A DNA stretch of 24,670 nt from Phoronis pallida (Eukaryota; Phoronida; Phoronidae). The DNA lies in the NCBI GenBank assembly GCA_028565715.1, contig JAOXYC010022234.1, positions 1 through 24,670 of the forward strand. Reading direction: 5' to 3'. The translations under genes were made by a program, and so were the position numbers. Position 1 is the first letter of the stretch. Each line of letters begins with the position of its first letter. This document shows, piece by piece, positions 21,601-24,525 of the stretch. The notes under the pieces were generated by a model. That model did not search any database. It had not been told where the DNA came from and saw only the letters and a program-made list of their open reading frames with translations.

Positions 21601-24020
21601 TGATAACATCAATTGTTTAGAAACATTTTCCACAAATTGGTTGAAGACACTGTATCAATATGCCAACCTGGATACGTGAATTGACTGATCACGAAACGGT
21701 TTGTATAACTACATTGTAACTGACATTATTAAAAGGAATTAAATAAATTAATGGAACTTTTCTTCAATACCTGCATCAACTGGATGATTAAAAATATCCA
21801 TGGTGGTAACTGGCATTATTTATTAAAAAGTCCGATTTCAGTATTCACTCCATTTGTTACGTACACGTGTAACACTGCCCACGAACTGGGCTTGATGTGA
21901 AACAAAACATCAGTATGCATTTATAGATGATAAAAGGTTGTGTAATTCAAAGTTCGTGTTTACGAAACACTATTTTTTTGGTTTTGGTAGATCATATTTG
22001 TTCTATCTTACTTTGGCATTTAAGGGCCTTCCCACTCCAATTGCCCTCAGCACCACAGACTCGAGTCAGATTGCCACCAGACTGTTCAAAGCCAGTGTCA
22101 CAAGAGTAGTTTACTATGCCTTCATATACCGTCGAGGTAGTTGTATACGTTGTGTTGGGGTTGCTATCAGGGTTTCCACATTCTCGTCTTCGGCATTGAA
22201 GTGCTGAGTCATTCCAATGTCTGTCTGATTGACATGTGATTGCTTTACTCCCATTAACTTCTACATAGCCTCGAACACAATCAAGAAACATAGTATCTTC
22301 GTAAAGAGTTCCAGTGCCGGTCTTAATTATGTTGGGTTCATCTGATGGCGATCCACAGTTTACTCCTATATGGAAAGTAGATTGAGTATACTTTGGCAAC
22401 AGATTTTCATCAATGCAGCGTTTGTTAAAAACCTGACTGGTTTCATTATTTACGATTTACGGAATTGCCTTCTGTCATCAGCAGGCAAGGTGTATAAAAT
22501 GTGCTCAATGTTCATCACGATAAAACACACAGAAATAAGACCATAGCACGAGTATATTTAATATTCCTGGTACTTATACTTGTACAAATACGCATATGTT
22601 ATCATCGAAGGAAACCTTTAAAATGACAATGAGCGCTATGGCGCTATACAGGTGTGACATTAACCCAGCATACAAACATACAGTGAAGATACGCATCGAC
22701 ATCTATCGGTTAAAAGAAAAATACAAAATTTGACATGATTCTATGACTATACTGACGTAATGAGCCTAGGAATAGAACATCAAAATTCGCCCGTTATCCT
22801 GGTGATTTAATCCACGGTTTTCAAAATGAATAACCAGGGCCTCTAACAAGTTGATTAAGTAAATTTTTTCAACGGTAGAGAGTGACATACGTACTGCAGT
22901 TGTACGCGGGCAAACACATTGTCATATTTTAGATTATTCAACGAAAATCTACTCTCTCATAAAACTCAAACCCGTGTTTCCAAACCATCTTTAACTTACT
23001 TTGACATCCTAGGGCAGTCCCGTTCCAGTTTCCATCAGGTTCACAGAAACGGACCAGATTCCCACTTGACTGTTCATAACCTGTGTCACAGGAATAGTTC
23101 GCTATTCCTTCGTAAACAGTTGTGTCAGTCGACACTCTCGTGTTGACGTTACTATTAGGAGTTCCACAGTCTCGTTTTTGACAGTAAAGCGGCGAGTTGT
23201 TCCATGTTCTGTTTGCCTGACAGACAACTGCGTCACTCCCATTAACTTTAATATAACCTAGCACACACGCAAACGTTATGGTGTCTCCGTAAAGTGTTGA
23301 ATTTCCAGTTTGAATAGTGTTTACATCGATTTCCAGATGACCACATGACACCCCTGTAAACATAAACGGAACGATTATTGACGCATGTAGTCTTCTACGG
23401 GTAAAGCGATAATAGCGGGCGCACATATCAGTGCAAATGTCGGAACCTGAATTTATTTGGTGTTAGAAGTATTCAACCAACTTTGTCGATGGTCGAATGT
23501 TTTATGCAGTTCCTTGAGCACTTCGAATAAAAGCTTTCGCCTTTGTTTGCAAATTATTAGAAAGTTGCGCAACCTTTATGATCTTTTGCATAGTACAAGT
23601 GTGCAACAACTATTAGTGAATTTATTGTAATAACTTTATCAGGTTCCACTAAGACCATGGACTTACTTTTGCATTCGAGGGGATAATCGCTCCAAAATCC
23701 ATCAGGACCACAGACCCGAGATATATTTCCACCAGACTGTTCGTAACCTGTGTCACATGAGTAGTTTGCTATGCCTTCATATACAGTTGTGGTTGTTAAA
23801 AACGTTGTGTGCGGGTTGCTATCAGGGTCTCCACAGCTTCGTCTTTGACAATGAGGTGAGGAATCATTCCATTGTCTATTTGATTTACATATGATTGCTT
23901 CGCTCCCATTGACTTTCACATAGCCGCTTGTGCAAACGAATGTTATAATGTCTCTAAAACGAGTTCCATTGCCGCTTTGAATAGAGTTTGGGTAAACTAC
24001 TGGAGTTCCACATCTTACTT
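478..24020 (-). CDS. Giant multi-CCP (sushi) extracellular protein with somatomedin-B domain, internal part of gene
   Basis: This is the span of 32 coding exons read on the minus strand. They encode 62 CCP domains and one SMB domain in roughly 3,700 codons. CCP domains are four-cysteine beta modules used in complement regulators, adhesion proteins and matrix proteins, so the product is probably secreted or cell-surface; the exact role cannot be read here. All introns are phase 1 and short (170-956 bp), so splicing keeps the frame throughout. I see no initiator or terminal exon, hence the gene is partial at both ends. Because no intron shows a stop exon, promoter or signal-peptide exon, I treat it as one gene; two adjacent genes remain formally possible. 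No named orthologue is recognised. For comparison, human CR1 has about 30 CCPs and SVEP1 about 34. Confidence 0.93.
655..961. other. Intron between e31 and e32
   Basis: A 307-bp AT-rich intron. A plus-strand open frame of 87 codons crosses it but shows no domain or coding character. Nothing else seen. Confidence 0.6.
962..1495 (-). CDS. Exon e31: three CCP domains
   Basis: A 534-bp phase 1-1 exon (178 codons) carrying three CCPs and twelve cysteines. The first begins VVCVALSVDVNTIQT and resembles class b units; the second begins SCGFPDRNSNTIVSS; the third begins SCGDPDVNLHTTVSN and ends GAALVCE. The intron just upstream of it (plus strand CCTGTTGATAAAA) resembles that next to class b exon e26 (CCTGTTAATAAAA). 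This suggests e31 is a b-type two-CCP exon to which a third CCP was added. The linkers are SCNNRVSC and YCQRRSC. Donor GTAAGT, acceptor TCAACAG. Confidence 0.94.
1496..1892. other. Intron between the SMB exon and e31
   Basis: A 397-bp intron. I see no coding or repeat structure in it beyond the class-b-like start at 1496-1520. Confidence 0.6.
1893..2015 (-). CDS. Exon e30: somatomedin-B (SMB) domain
   Basis: A 123-bp phase 1-1 exon of 41 codons, too short for a simple ORF search. The translation contains SCKGRCNTAFDRRFAC, then CHCDESC and CCPDYEKLC. That gives eight cysteines in the SMB order, including C-x-C-x3-C-x5-C-C-x-D-Y-x3-C, the family signature. SMB domains are small disulphide knots; in vitronectin this domain binds PAI-1 and the urokinase receptor, and SMB occurs with a sushi domain in SUSD2. 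Here it lies between class a exon e29 and the b-like exon e31. Donor GTAAGT (plus 1887-1892), acceptor TTTTAG. The split codons give Ala on the 5' side and Gly on the 3' side, unlike the basic junctions within the CCP array. Confidence 0.93.
2016..2971. other. Longest intron (e29 to SMB exon)
   Basis: A 956-bp intron, the longest in the window. It holds a possible plus-strand GIY-YIG retroelement remnant at 2230-2310. The remainder is AT-rich with no exon that I can support. Confidence 0.6.
2230..2310 (+). pseudogene. Possible GIY-YIG endonuclease remnant of a retroelement
   Basis: In one plus-strand frame this reads CGVFYVGETRRHSDTRIFEHV. The pattern of aromatic-V-G, then R, then R-x-x-EH is reminiscent of the GIY-YIG nuclease module found in Penelope-like and related retroelements. 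An in-frame stop lies about 12 bases upstream of 2230, and the frame soon ends downstream. If real, it is a short dead fragment inserted opposite to the host gene. The match is short and was recognised by eye, so it could be chance. Confidence 0.35.
2972..3325 (-). CDS. Exon e29: two CCPs, class a (eighth a unit)
   Basis: A 354-bp exon beginning VNCGPPTVDSNTVQSGNRT, with FGD after it as in other a units. It has eight cysteines. The second CCP departs from the array consensus with CDPLYEQIGG where most have CDTGYEQSGG, and NWTG for NWSG. It ends ALECK and splices (GCG, Ala) into the SMB exon rather than into a b exon. It is therefore the last regular repeat unit. Confidence 0.95.
3603..3953 (-). 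CDS. Exon e28: two CCPs, class d (351 bp)
   Basis: The only two-CCP exon that is not 354 bp. One codon is missing just before the fourth cysteine of the first CCP: NDSLSCRRR here against NDSALYCQRR elsewhere. It begins VNCGMPPEDPSIVRRGNGT, a diverged d signature. All eight cysteines remain. The last third is nearly identical in DNA to that of several other exons. Acceptor TGTGCAG, donor GTAAGT. Confidence 0.95.
3954..4306. other. Intron between e27 and e28
   Basis: A 353-bp intron, AT-rich. Nothing recognisable. Confidence 0.6.
4307..4660 (-). CDS. Exon e27: two CCPs, class c
   Basis: A 354-bp exon beginning VNCGIPLDDPTTVQTGNGT, then QYRD where most units have LYRD. The third cysteine context is EAIFCQADKEWNAS. 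The second CCP starts DCGSPYENPNTSS and ends SALKCQ, with Lys replacing the usual Glu before the last cysteine. Eight cysteines. Confidence 0.95.
4874..5227 (-). CDS. Exon e26: two CCPs, class b
   Basis: A 354-bp exon beginning VSCGHLSVDRNTVQSGNET. It has the b-type segment NKTWNYPALYC, which lacks the N-x-S/T sequon found at this point in other classes. The second CCP begins DCGPPHRNENTRVSA, keeping the b-type NTRVS. The following DNA in the intron (CCTGTTAATAAAATAGC) is shared with e18 and, in part, e31. Eight cysteines. Confidence 0.95.
5228..5815. other. Intron between e25 and e26
   Basis: A 588-bp intron. Short open frames occur on both strands but none has domain character. No repeat recognised. 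Confidence 0.55.
5816..6169 (-). CDS. Exon e25: two CCPs, class a
   Basis: A 354-bp exon beginning VNCSLPTLYSNSIQSGNRT, with Ser for the usual Gly after the first cysteine and GYEKVNGS for GYVKVNGS. The fourth-cysteine segment is WNDSAPYC, the a-type SSPHC/SAPHC variant. The second CCP reads NTKVSTTKTVYES, which leans towards class b (NTRVSTD), so past exchange between neighbours is possible. Eight cysteines. Confidence 0.95.
6443..6796 (-). CDS. Exon e24: two CCPs, class d
   Basis: A 354-bp exon beginning VNCGLPTNDSGTVLHGNGT. It carries eight N-x-S/T sequons (NDS, NGT, NGS, NDS, NTS, NYS, NLT, NWS), among the highest counts here. The fourth-cysteine segment is NRHWNDSALHCKRR. Eight cysteines. 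The 3' third is almost identical in DNA to that of the class b exon at 14268-14621. Confidence 0.95.
6797..7200. other. Intron between e23 and e24
   Basis: A 404-bp AT-rich intron with nothing recognisable. Confidence 0.6.
7201..7554 (-). CDS. Exon e23: two CCPs, class c
   Basis: A 354-bp exon beginning VNCGSPTDDPNTVQTGNGT, then LYKDIITMACASGYVEVNGS. The fourth-cysteine segment is RKWNASALHCRRR. The second CCP begins DCGHPDINPNTTYST and has VCDAEGNWSG where most have VCGAEGNWSG. The donor is the variant GTAAGA. Eight cysteines. Confidence 0.95.
7783..8136 (-). CDS. Exon e22: two CCPs, class b with d-like middle
   Basis: A 354-bp exon beginning VSCLPMTVDENTIQTGNGT, a clear b start. The next part, LYTDIITFACVSGYVKANGS and NRHWNGSALYC, resembles the class d exon at 12276-12629 (YTDIITFACARGY, DRHWNDSVLYC) rather than the b-type NKTW...ALYC. 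The second CCP is b-like again (NVHTRMSMGKTVYEAL). This mosaic pattern suggests gene conversion. Eight cysteines. It ends TASALECK. Confidence 0.95.
8429..8782 (-). CDS. Exon e21: two CCPs, class a
   Basis: A 354-bp exon beginning ITCGAPAVYSNSIQSGNKT, then RFRDVIMFICARGY. The RF after the sequon and CKSNRKWNDSSPHC link it to e1 and e5. The second CCP is diverged: NPNTAVITYTTVYEG and VCDHDGHWTLYALECKS, where the conserved NWSGS/N is replaced by HWTLY and the NWS sequon is lost. Eight cysteines. Confidence 0.95.
8783..9251. other. Intron between e20 and e21
   Basis: A 469-bp AT-rich intron. A 66-codon plus-strand frame lies in it without coding character. Nothing else seen. Confidence 0.6.
9252..9605 (-). 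CDS. Exon e20: two CCPs, class d
   Basis: A 354-bp exon with no in-frame ATG, so start-based ORF searches miss it, but the frame is open throughout. It begins VNCGLPSDDPGTVLSGNET and has CESTRKWNASALYC. The CESTR segment is shared only with the class d exon at 21148-21501, marking the two as close relatives. The second CCP reads DCGDPDSNPSTSFTT and ends GNWSGSALECQ. Eight cysteines. Acceptor CTTGCAG, donor GTAAGT. Confidence 0.95.
9606..10062. other. Intron between e19 and e20
   Basis: A 457-bp intron, AT-rich. No feature recognised. Confidence 0.6.
10063..10416 (-). CDS. Exon e19: two CCPs, class c
   Basis: A 354-bp exon with an open frame but no in-frame ATG. It begins VNCGSPSDDPNTVKSGSGT, so the usual GNGT sequon is lost (GSGT). 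The fourth-cysteine segment is NRTWNASALFCQRR. The second CCP begins ECGNPDSNFNTSFTTTSTV and ends GNWSGSALECQ. Eight cysteines. The acceptor reads GTGTAG and the donor GTAAGT. Confidence 0.95.
10417..10875. other. Intron between e18 and e19
   Basis: A 459-bp AT-rich intron with a short TA-rich tract near 10645-10660. Plus-strand frames of 66 and 76 codons cross it without domain character. Confidence 0.6.
10876..11229 (-). CDS. Exon e18: two CCPs, class b
   Basis: A 354-bp exon beginning VSCEPLTVDRNTIQIGNNT. It carries the b-type NKTWSNPALYC. The second CCP reads NVNSRFTVTTTVYESI, replacing NTRVST, and has CDAGYEPSGG. It ends NALDCQ, with Asp before the last cysteine. Eight cysteines. The intron next to its 5' edge matches that of e26. 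Confidence 0.95.
11457..11810 (-). CDS. Exon e17: two CCPs, class a
   Basis: A 354-bp exon beginning VNCGTPTVYSNSIPTGNRT, then LFGDVITFVC. It has GIVCLANRQWNDSAPHC. The second CCP is NCELPNSYPNTTYTVDT and shows the a-type ending NLSRICGPNGHWSGNALECTS. The CETGFKPSGG loop replaces GYEPSGG. Eight cysteines. Confidence 0.95.
11811..12275. other. Intron between e16 and e17
   Basis: A 465-bp intron. Its centre is a repeat-type sequence, (AAT)n followed by an AGCGCTT...AAGCGCTT inverted motif at 11952-11975, described separately. The part from about 12000 to 12270 may belong to the same inserted element. Confidence 0.55.
11879..11980 (-). repeat. Interspersed-repeat 3' tail with (ATT)n microsatellite
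   Basis: On the minus strand the order is TTGTAAAGCGCTTTG, AAAAGCGCTATATAAGC, then (ATT)n. The AAGCGCTT box is repeated in inverted form and followed by a trinucleotide tail. Similar tails are widespread in animal SINE or LINE-derived repeats, which is general recall rather than a search. The upstream limit is not visible; it may extend to about 12110. Confidence 0.5.
12276..12629 (-). CDS. Exon e16: two CCPs, class d
   Basis: A 354-bp exon beginning VNCGLPSDDPGIVLHGNGT, then FYTDIITFACARGY. The second CCP begins ECGVPDSYNHTTFST and ends NALYCSS, with Tyr for Glu before the last cysteine. The donor is the unusual GTAGGT and the acceptor TTGTCAAG, so splice sites are weaker than its neighbours. 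Eight cysteines. Open frame runs past the donor to about 12136, but the CCP ends at the cysteine, so I place the exon end at 12276. Confidence 0.93.
12630..13096. other. Intron between e15 and e16
   Basis: A 467-bp intron. A minus-strand frame of 86 codons at 12751-13011 has no domain pattern and no suitable splice context. Nothing else seen. Confidence 0.6.
13097..13450 (-). CDS. Exon e15: two CCPs, class c
   Basis: A 354-bp exon beginning VNCGTPSDDPNTIQTGNGT. It has RKWNASALHCRRR, as in e23. The second CCP reads DCGNPDINRNTTFVTDT and then IAIYSC, where the usual ANYSC sequon is lost. It ends AVGNWSGDALECKS. Eight cysteines. Confidence 0.95.
13451..14267. other. Intron between e14 and e15, holding a foldback element
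   Basis: An 817-bp intron. Nearly half of it is the palindromic element at 13739-14120. The flanks are plain AT-rich sequence. Confidence 0.7.
13739..14120. mobile_element. 382-bp near-perfect palindrome (foldback or MITE-like element)
   Basis: The left arm 13759-13854 and the reverse complement of the right arm 14012-14111 agree at roughly 90 percent, with one small length difference. The outer ends GATGAGTT (13739) and AACTCATC (to 14120) also pair. The inner part is symmetrical too (AAAGGGGTAAATT against AATTTACCCCTTT), down to the perfect centre CTCGTACGAG at 13935-13944. No coding capacity and no clear target-site duplication were seen. Such snap-back elements are commonly non-autonomous DNA transposons. 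Confidence 0.85.
14268..14621 (-). CDS. Exon e14: two CCPs, class b
   Basis: A 354-bp exon beginning VSCGPLSVDENTIQIGNET, then LFEDIIKFTCARGYTKVNGS. It carries DRTWDEPALYC. The second CCP reads SNDNTRVLTNSTVYESV. The donor is GTATGT rather than GTAAGT. Its 3' third matches that of the class d exon e24 almost base for base, although the first CCPs differ strongly. Eight cysteines. Confidence 0.95.
14792..15145 (-). CDS. Exon e13: two CCPs, class a
   Basis: A 354-bp exon beginning VKCELPTFYSNTIQSGNRT, then LFEDIIIFACTLGYVRVNGS. The fourth-cysteine segment NRQWNDSALQCRRK differs from the a-type SSPHC. The second CCP has TVHTTVYEDIANYSC and NLSRVCGAQGNWSGHALECKS. It is separated from e14 by only 170 bp, the shortest intron in the window. 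Eight cysteines. Confidence 0.95.
15392..15745 (-). CDS. Exon e12: two CCPs, class d
   Basis: A 354-bp exon beginning VNCGWPTEDPGTVLHGNGT, then LYRDIITLTCTSGYVKVNGS. It has KVVECQSNRNWNDSALYCKRR. The second CCP reads DCGNPDKYPNTSFTT, GYEKSGGNLTRVCGAMGNWSG. Eight cysteines. Confidence 0.95.
16034..16387 (-). CDS. Exon e11: two CCPs, class c
   Basis: A 354-bp exon with no in-frame ATG but an open frame. It begins VNCGSPSDDPNTVQTGNGT, the archetypal c signature. It has NRKWNASALYCKRR. The second CCP ends differently from most: CDEGFEPSGGNLTRVCDRTGNWSGNALECKS. The donor is the variant GTAAGA. Eight cysteines. Confidence 0.95.
16388..16793. other. Intron between e10 and e11
   Basis: A 406-bp intron containing a perfect 14-bp hairpin at 16457-16499. 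Otherwise AT-rich, no feature. Confidence 0.6.
16457..16499. repeat. Perfect 14-bp inverted repeat
   Basis: TTTTGACAGTTCAG at 16457-16470 is the exact reverse complement of CTGAACTGTCAAAA at 16486-16499, with a 15-base loop. It is a short hairpin in an intron and no role is evident. Confidence 0.8.
16794..17147 (-). CDS. Exon e10: two CCPs, class b
   Basis: A 354-bp exon beginning VSCVPQTVDANTIQTGNET, then LYEDIIRFTCARGYVRVNGS. It has NRTWSDPPLFC. The second CCP begins NCSTPYRNINTRVSTDT, with Ser for Gly after its first cysteine, and reads NLSRTCGHDGNWSGGALECQ. It ends in C, so the junction codon with e11 is CGA (Arg). Eight cysteines. Confidence 0.95.
17148..17463. other. Intron between e9 and e10, holding a SINE copy
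   Basis: A 316-bp intron. About half is a minus-strand tRNA-derived SINE copy (17195-17362). Confidence 0.6.
17195..17362 (-). mobile_element. tRNA-derived SINE copy, degenerate
   Basis: On the minus strand there is an A-box-like TAGCTCAGTGG (plus 17344-17354) and a B-box-like GCTTCAAATCC (plus 17294-17304) in tRNA-like spacing. These are followed by GTTTCCAATTGGGCAAA. The copy at the right end of the window has the same order with GTTTCCTACTGGGCTAA. A shared non-tRNA body after a tRNA head argues for one SINE family. End points are approximate. Confidence 0.55.
17464..17817 (-). CDS. Exon e9: two CCPs, class a
   Basis: A 354-bp exon beginning VRCETPTVYSNSIQSGNST, then LFGDIMKFACGSGYIKANGS. 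It has SRKWNDSSPHCERE, where the usual QRR linker is ERE. The second CCP has KVDTIVYEGTANYSC and the a-type ending CEAGFEPSGGNLSRVCGSNG. It ends in C, giving CGA (Arg) at the junction with e10. Eight cysteines. Confidence 0.95.
18000..18353 (-). CDS. Exon e8: two CCPs, class d
   Basis: A 354-bp exon beginning VNCGLPSDDPGTVLHGNGT, the archetypal d signature, then LYTDIITLTC. It has NRTWNSSALFCQRR. The second CCP reads DCGSPNSNPHTTFST and VFEG, where nearly all others have VYEG. Eight cysteines. Confidence 0.95.
18354..18760. other. Intron between e7 and e8
   Basis: A 407-bp intron. Frames of 79 (minus) and 104 (plus) codons overlap it, but the plus-strand frame runs into the antisense of exon e7 and has no domain. 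Nothing else seen. Confidence 0.6.
18761..19114 (-). CDS. Exon e7: two CCPs, class c
   Basis: A 354-bp exon beginning VNCGSPSDDPNTIQLNSGT, so the GNGT sequon is shifted to NSGT and lost. It then reads LYRDTIALVCAKGY. The second CCP begins DCGNPNNNSNTTFIT and ends GRALECT. It ends in C, giving CGG (Arg) at the junction with e8. Eight cysteines. Confidence 0.95.
19115..19733. other. Intron between e6 and e7, with 16-bp tandem repeats
   Basis: A 619-bp intron. It contains the 16-bp repeat cluster at 19202-19372; the remaining 360 bases are AT-rich with no feature recognised. Confidence 0.65.
19202..19372. repeat. 16-bp tandem repeat cluster with inverted copies
   Basis: Units of consensus GGAAYATAGAGCTGTC run at exact 16-bp spacing in two blocks, 19222-19269 and 19309-19372. 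An inverted copy (TCTATGTTCCGACAGCT) starts at 19202. Between the blocks, GGAACATAGAACCTTTT pairs with AAAAGGTTCCGTGTTCC. The arrangement can therefore fold into several hairpins. Confidence 0.8.
19734..20087 (-). CDS. Exon e6: two CCPs, class b
   Basis: A 354-bp exon beginning VSCGNPSVDKNTMQTGNET, then LYGDIITFSCARGYVQFNGS. It carries the b-type NKTWSYSPLYCRRR. The second CCP reads DCGTPHRNVNTSVST and NLTRECGHDGNWSGSALQCQ, with Glu for Val before the third cysteine and Gln before the fourth. The donor is GTAAGG. Eight cysteines. Confidence 0.95.
20088..20528. other. Intron between e5 and e6
   Basis: A 441-bp intron. It has a small hairpin CATCGG-AAAAC-CCGATG at 20214-20230 and nothing else that I recognise. 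Confidence 0.6.
20529..20882 (-). CDS. Exon e5: two CCPs, class a
   Basis: A 354-bp exon beginning VKCRTPVVYPNSIQSGNGT, then RFGDIITFVC. VYPNSIQ with GNGTRF is shared with e1 only. It has CKSNRNWNDSSPHC. The second CCP reads SCGKPDSNPNTSFTT and VCEAEGNWSDNALECR. The adjoining intron at 20883-21103 is homologous to that beside e1. Eight cysteines. Confidence 0.95.
20883..21103 (-). repeat. Intron segment duplicated beside e1
   Basis: This sequence aligns along its length with 24021-24211. Shared strings include GAGAATACTAAGGCGTAT and GCTTTTGTCAAAGTA, and both copies end CAGTTTTTAATAGTA. The copy at e1 lacks about 30 bases near its start. It records a block duplication that copied an a exon with its 5' intron. 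Confidence 0.85.
21148..21501 (-). CDS. Exon e4: two CCPs, class d
   Basis: A 354-bp exon beginning VNCGLPTNDPGTVLHGNGT, then LYRDIISLTCASGY. It has CESTRQWNASALFC; the CESTR string is shared with e20. The second CCP reads DCGNPDSNLHTTFLT and ends GANGNWSGNPLDCQ, with Pro-Leu-Asp in place of Ala-Leu-Glu. Six N-x-S/T sequons. Eight cysteines. Confidence 0.95.
21502..22011. other. Intron between e3 and e4
   Basis: A 510-bp AT-rich intron with no recognisable feature. Confidence 0.6.
22012..22365 (-). CDS. Exon e3: two CCPs, class c
   Basis: A 354-bp exon beginning VNCGSPSDEPNIIKTGTGT, in which the GNGT sequon is lost. It continues LYEDTMFLDCVRGYVEVNGS. The segment SDRHWNDSALQC is closer to class d than to the c-type RKWNAS, hinting at exchange. 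The second CCP reads ECGNPDSNPNTTYTTTST and CDTGFEQSGG, ending KALKCQ. Donor GTAAGA. Eight cysteines. Confidence 0.95.
22366..22999. other. Intron between e2 and e3
   Basis: A 634-bp AT-rich intron. No exon, element or ordered repeat recognised on either strand. Confidence 0.6.
23000..23353 (-). CDS. Exon e2: two CCPs, class b
   Basis: A 354-bp exon beginning VSCGHLEIDVNTIQTGNST. It has NRTWNNSPLYCQKR. The second CCP reads DCGTPNSNVNTRVSTDT, the fullest b signature, but its last third is unusual: SSGNLVRFCEPDGNWNGTALGC. The NLT and NWS sequons are lost, an NGT is gained, and Gly replaces Glu before the last cysteine. Eight cysteines remain. Confidence 0.95.
23354..23666. other. Intron between e1 and e2
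   Basis: A 313-bp intron. Nothing recognisable. Confidence 0.6.
23667..24020 (-). CDS. Exon e1 (5'-most visible): two CCPs, class a
   Basis: A 354-bp exon beginning VRCGTPVVYPNSIQSGNGT, then RFRDIITFVCTSGY. It has CKSNRQWNDSSPHC. The second CCP reads SCGDPDSNPHTTFLT and ends NISRVCGPDGFWSDYPLEC, in which the usual NWSG sequon is replaced by FWSD. Its closest relative in exon and intron is e5. Because it starts in phase 1 with an AG acceptor (TTTCCAG), at least one more exon lies upstream beyond the window. Eight cysteines. Confidence 0.95.
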
Positions 24021-24211
24021 CTGGAAAGGAACAAAAAGAAATGAGAATACTAAGGCGTATATGGTGATTAACGAAACTTCAGATTCACTGTTTTATGAAA
24101 CATAAACTTCAGGTGGCCCCTTATAGAAGTACAGTGGCATAGAAGCTGTGCTTTTGTCAAAGTAAAAAGTTTTAATCCCATTTCAAAACTGAATGGCAGT
24201 TTTTAATAGTA
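24021..24211 (-). repeat. Intron segment homologous to 20883-21103
   Basis: The intron immediately 5' of exon e1 aligns with that 5' of e5, apart from a roughly 30-base gap and scattered substitutions. In the e5 copy the next exon (class d, e4) starts 44 bases beyond the end of homology. Here that point is followed by the inverted-repeat element and a SINE head. Confidence 0.85.
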
Positions 24212-24229
24212 TGTTGCTCAGAATGCATT

Positions 24230-24521
24230 GGATATTAAAAACAACGCTTTTAAAAGTCGAGATATTCCAATGTGTATTCTTCACATTATTACCAAAGACA
24301 AATGGCGATGTAAACAAAGCAACCTCACTATGTATAGCGTAGATTGGTATAAATACAGGAAGGTAACAAAAACGTGTGGAATAACAGGACAAGTAATAAA
24401 TATATATATTTAAACACACAGTGTAATCAATTCACGCGTAAGCTGAGCATGTGTCTTGAGAATAATGTGAAGAATACACATTGAAACATAACGACTTTTA
24501 AAAGCGTTGTTTTTTGTATCC
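24230..24521. mobile_element. 292-bp element with about 61-bp terminal inverted repeats
   Basis: Positions 24237-24290 and the reverse complement of 24461-24514 are each 54 bases and differ at about four positions. The match continues outwards with two differences to GGATA at 24230 and TATCC ending at 24521. The interior (24291-24460) is unique AT-rich sequence without coding capacity. No clear target-site duplication was seen. The form suits a non-autonomous DNA transposon. Confidence 0.8.
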
Positions 24522-24525
24522 GTTT

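Noticed and set aside
478-24020. Array of degenerate CCP pseudogenes
   Set aside because: All 32 exons are open, keep every structural cysteine, preserve frame and have usable splice sites, which is not expected of decayed copies.
2972-24020. Many short independent genes, one per open frame
   Set aside because: Most frames begin at an internal or intronic Met and read through splice donors. The consistent 354-bp phase 1-1 exons with matching junction codons indicate a single split gene.
2972-24020. CRISPR-like or bacterial tandem repeat
   Set aside because: The repeats are coding exons with eukaryotic splice sites and long unequal spacers; nothing is consistent with a prokaryotic array.
478-24020. 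Virus-derived CCP protein
   Set aside because: Viral complement regulators are short and intronless or nearly so. This has 32 exons, a host-type phase pattern and SINE-bearing introns.
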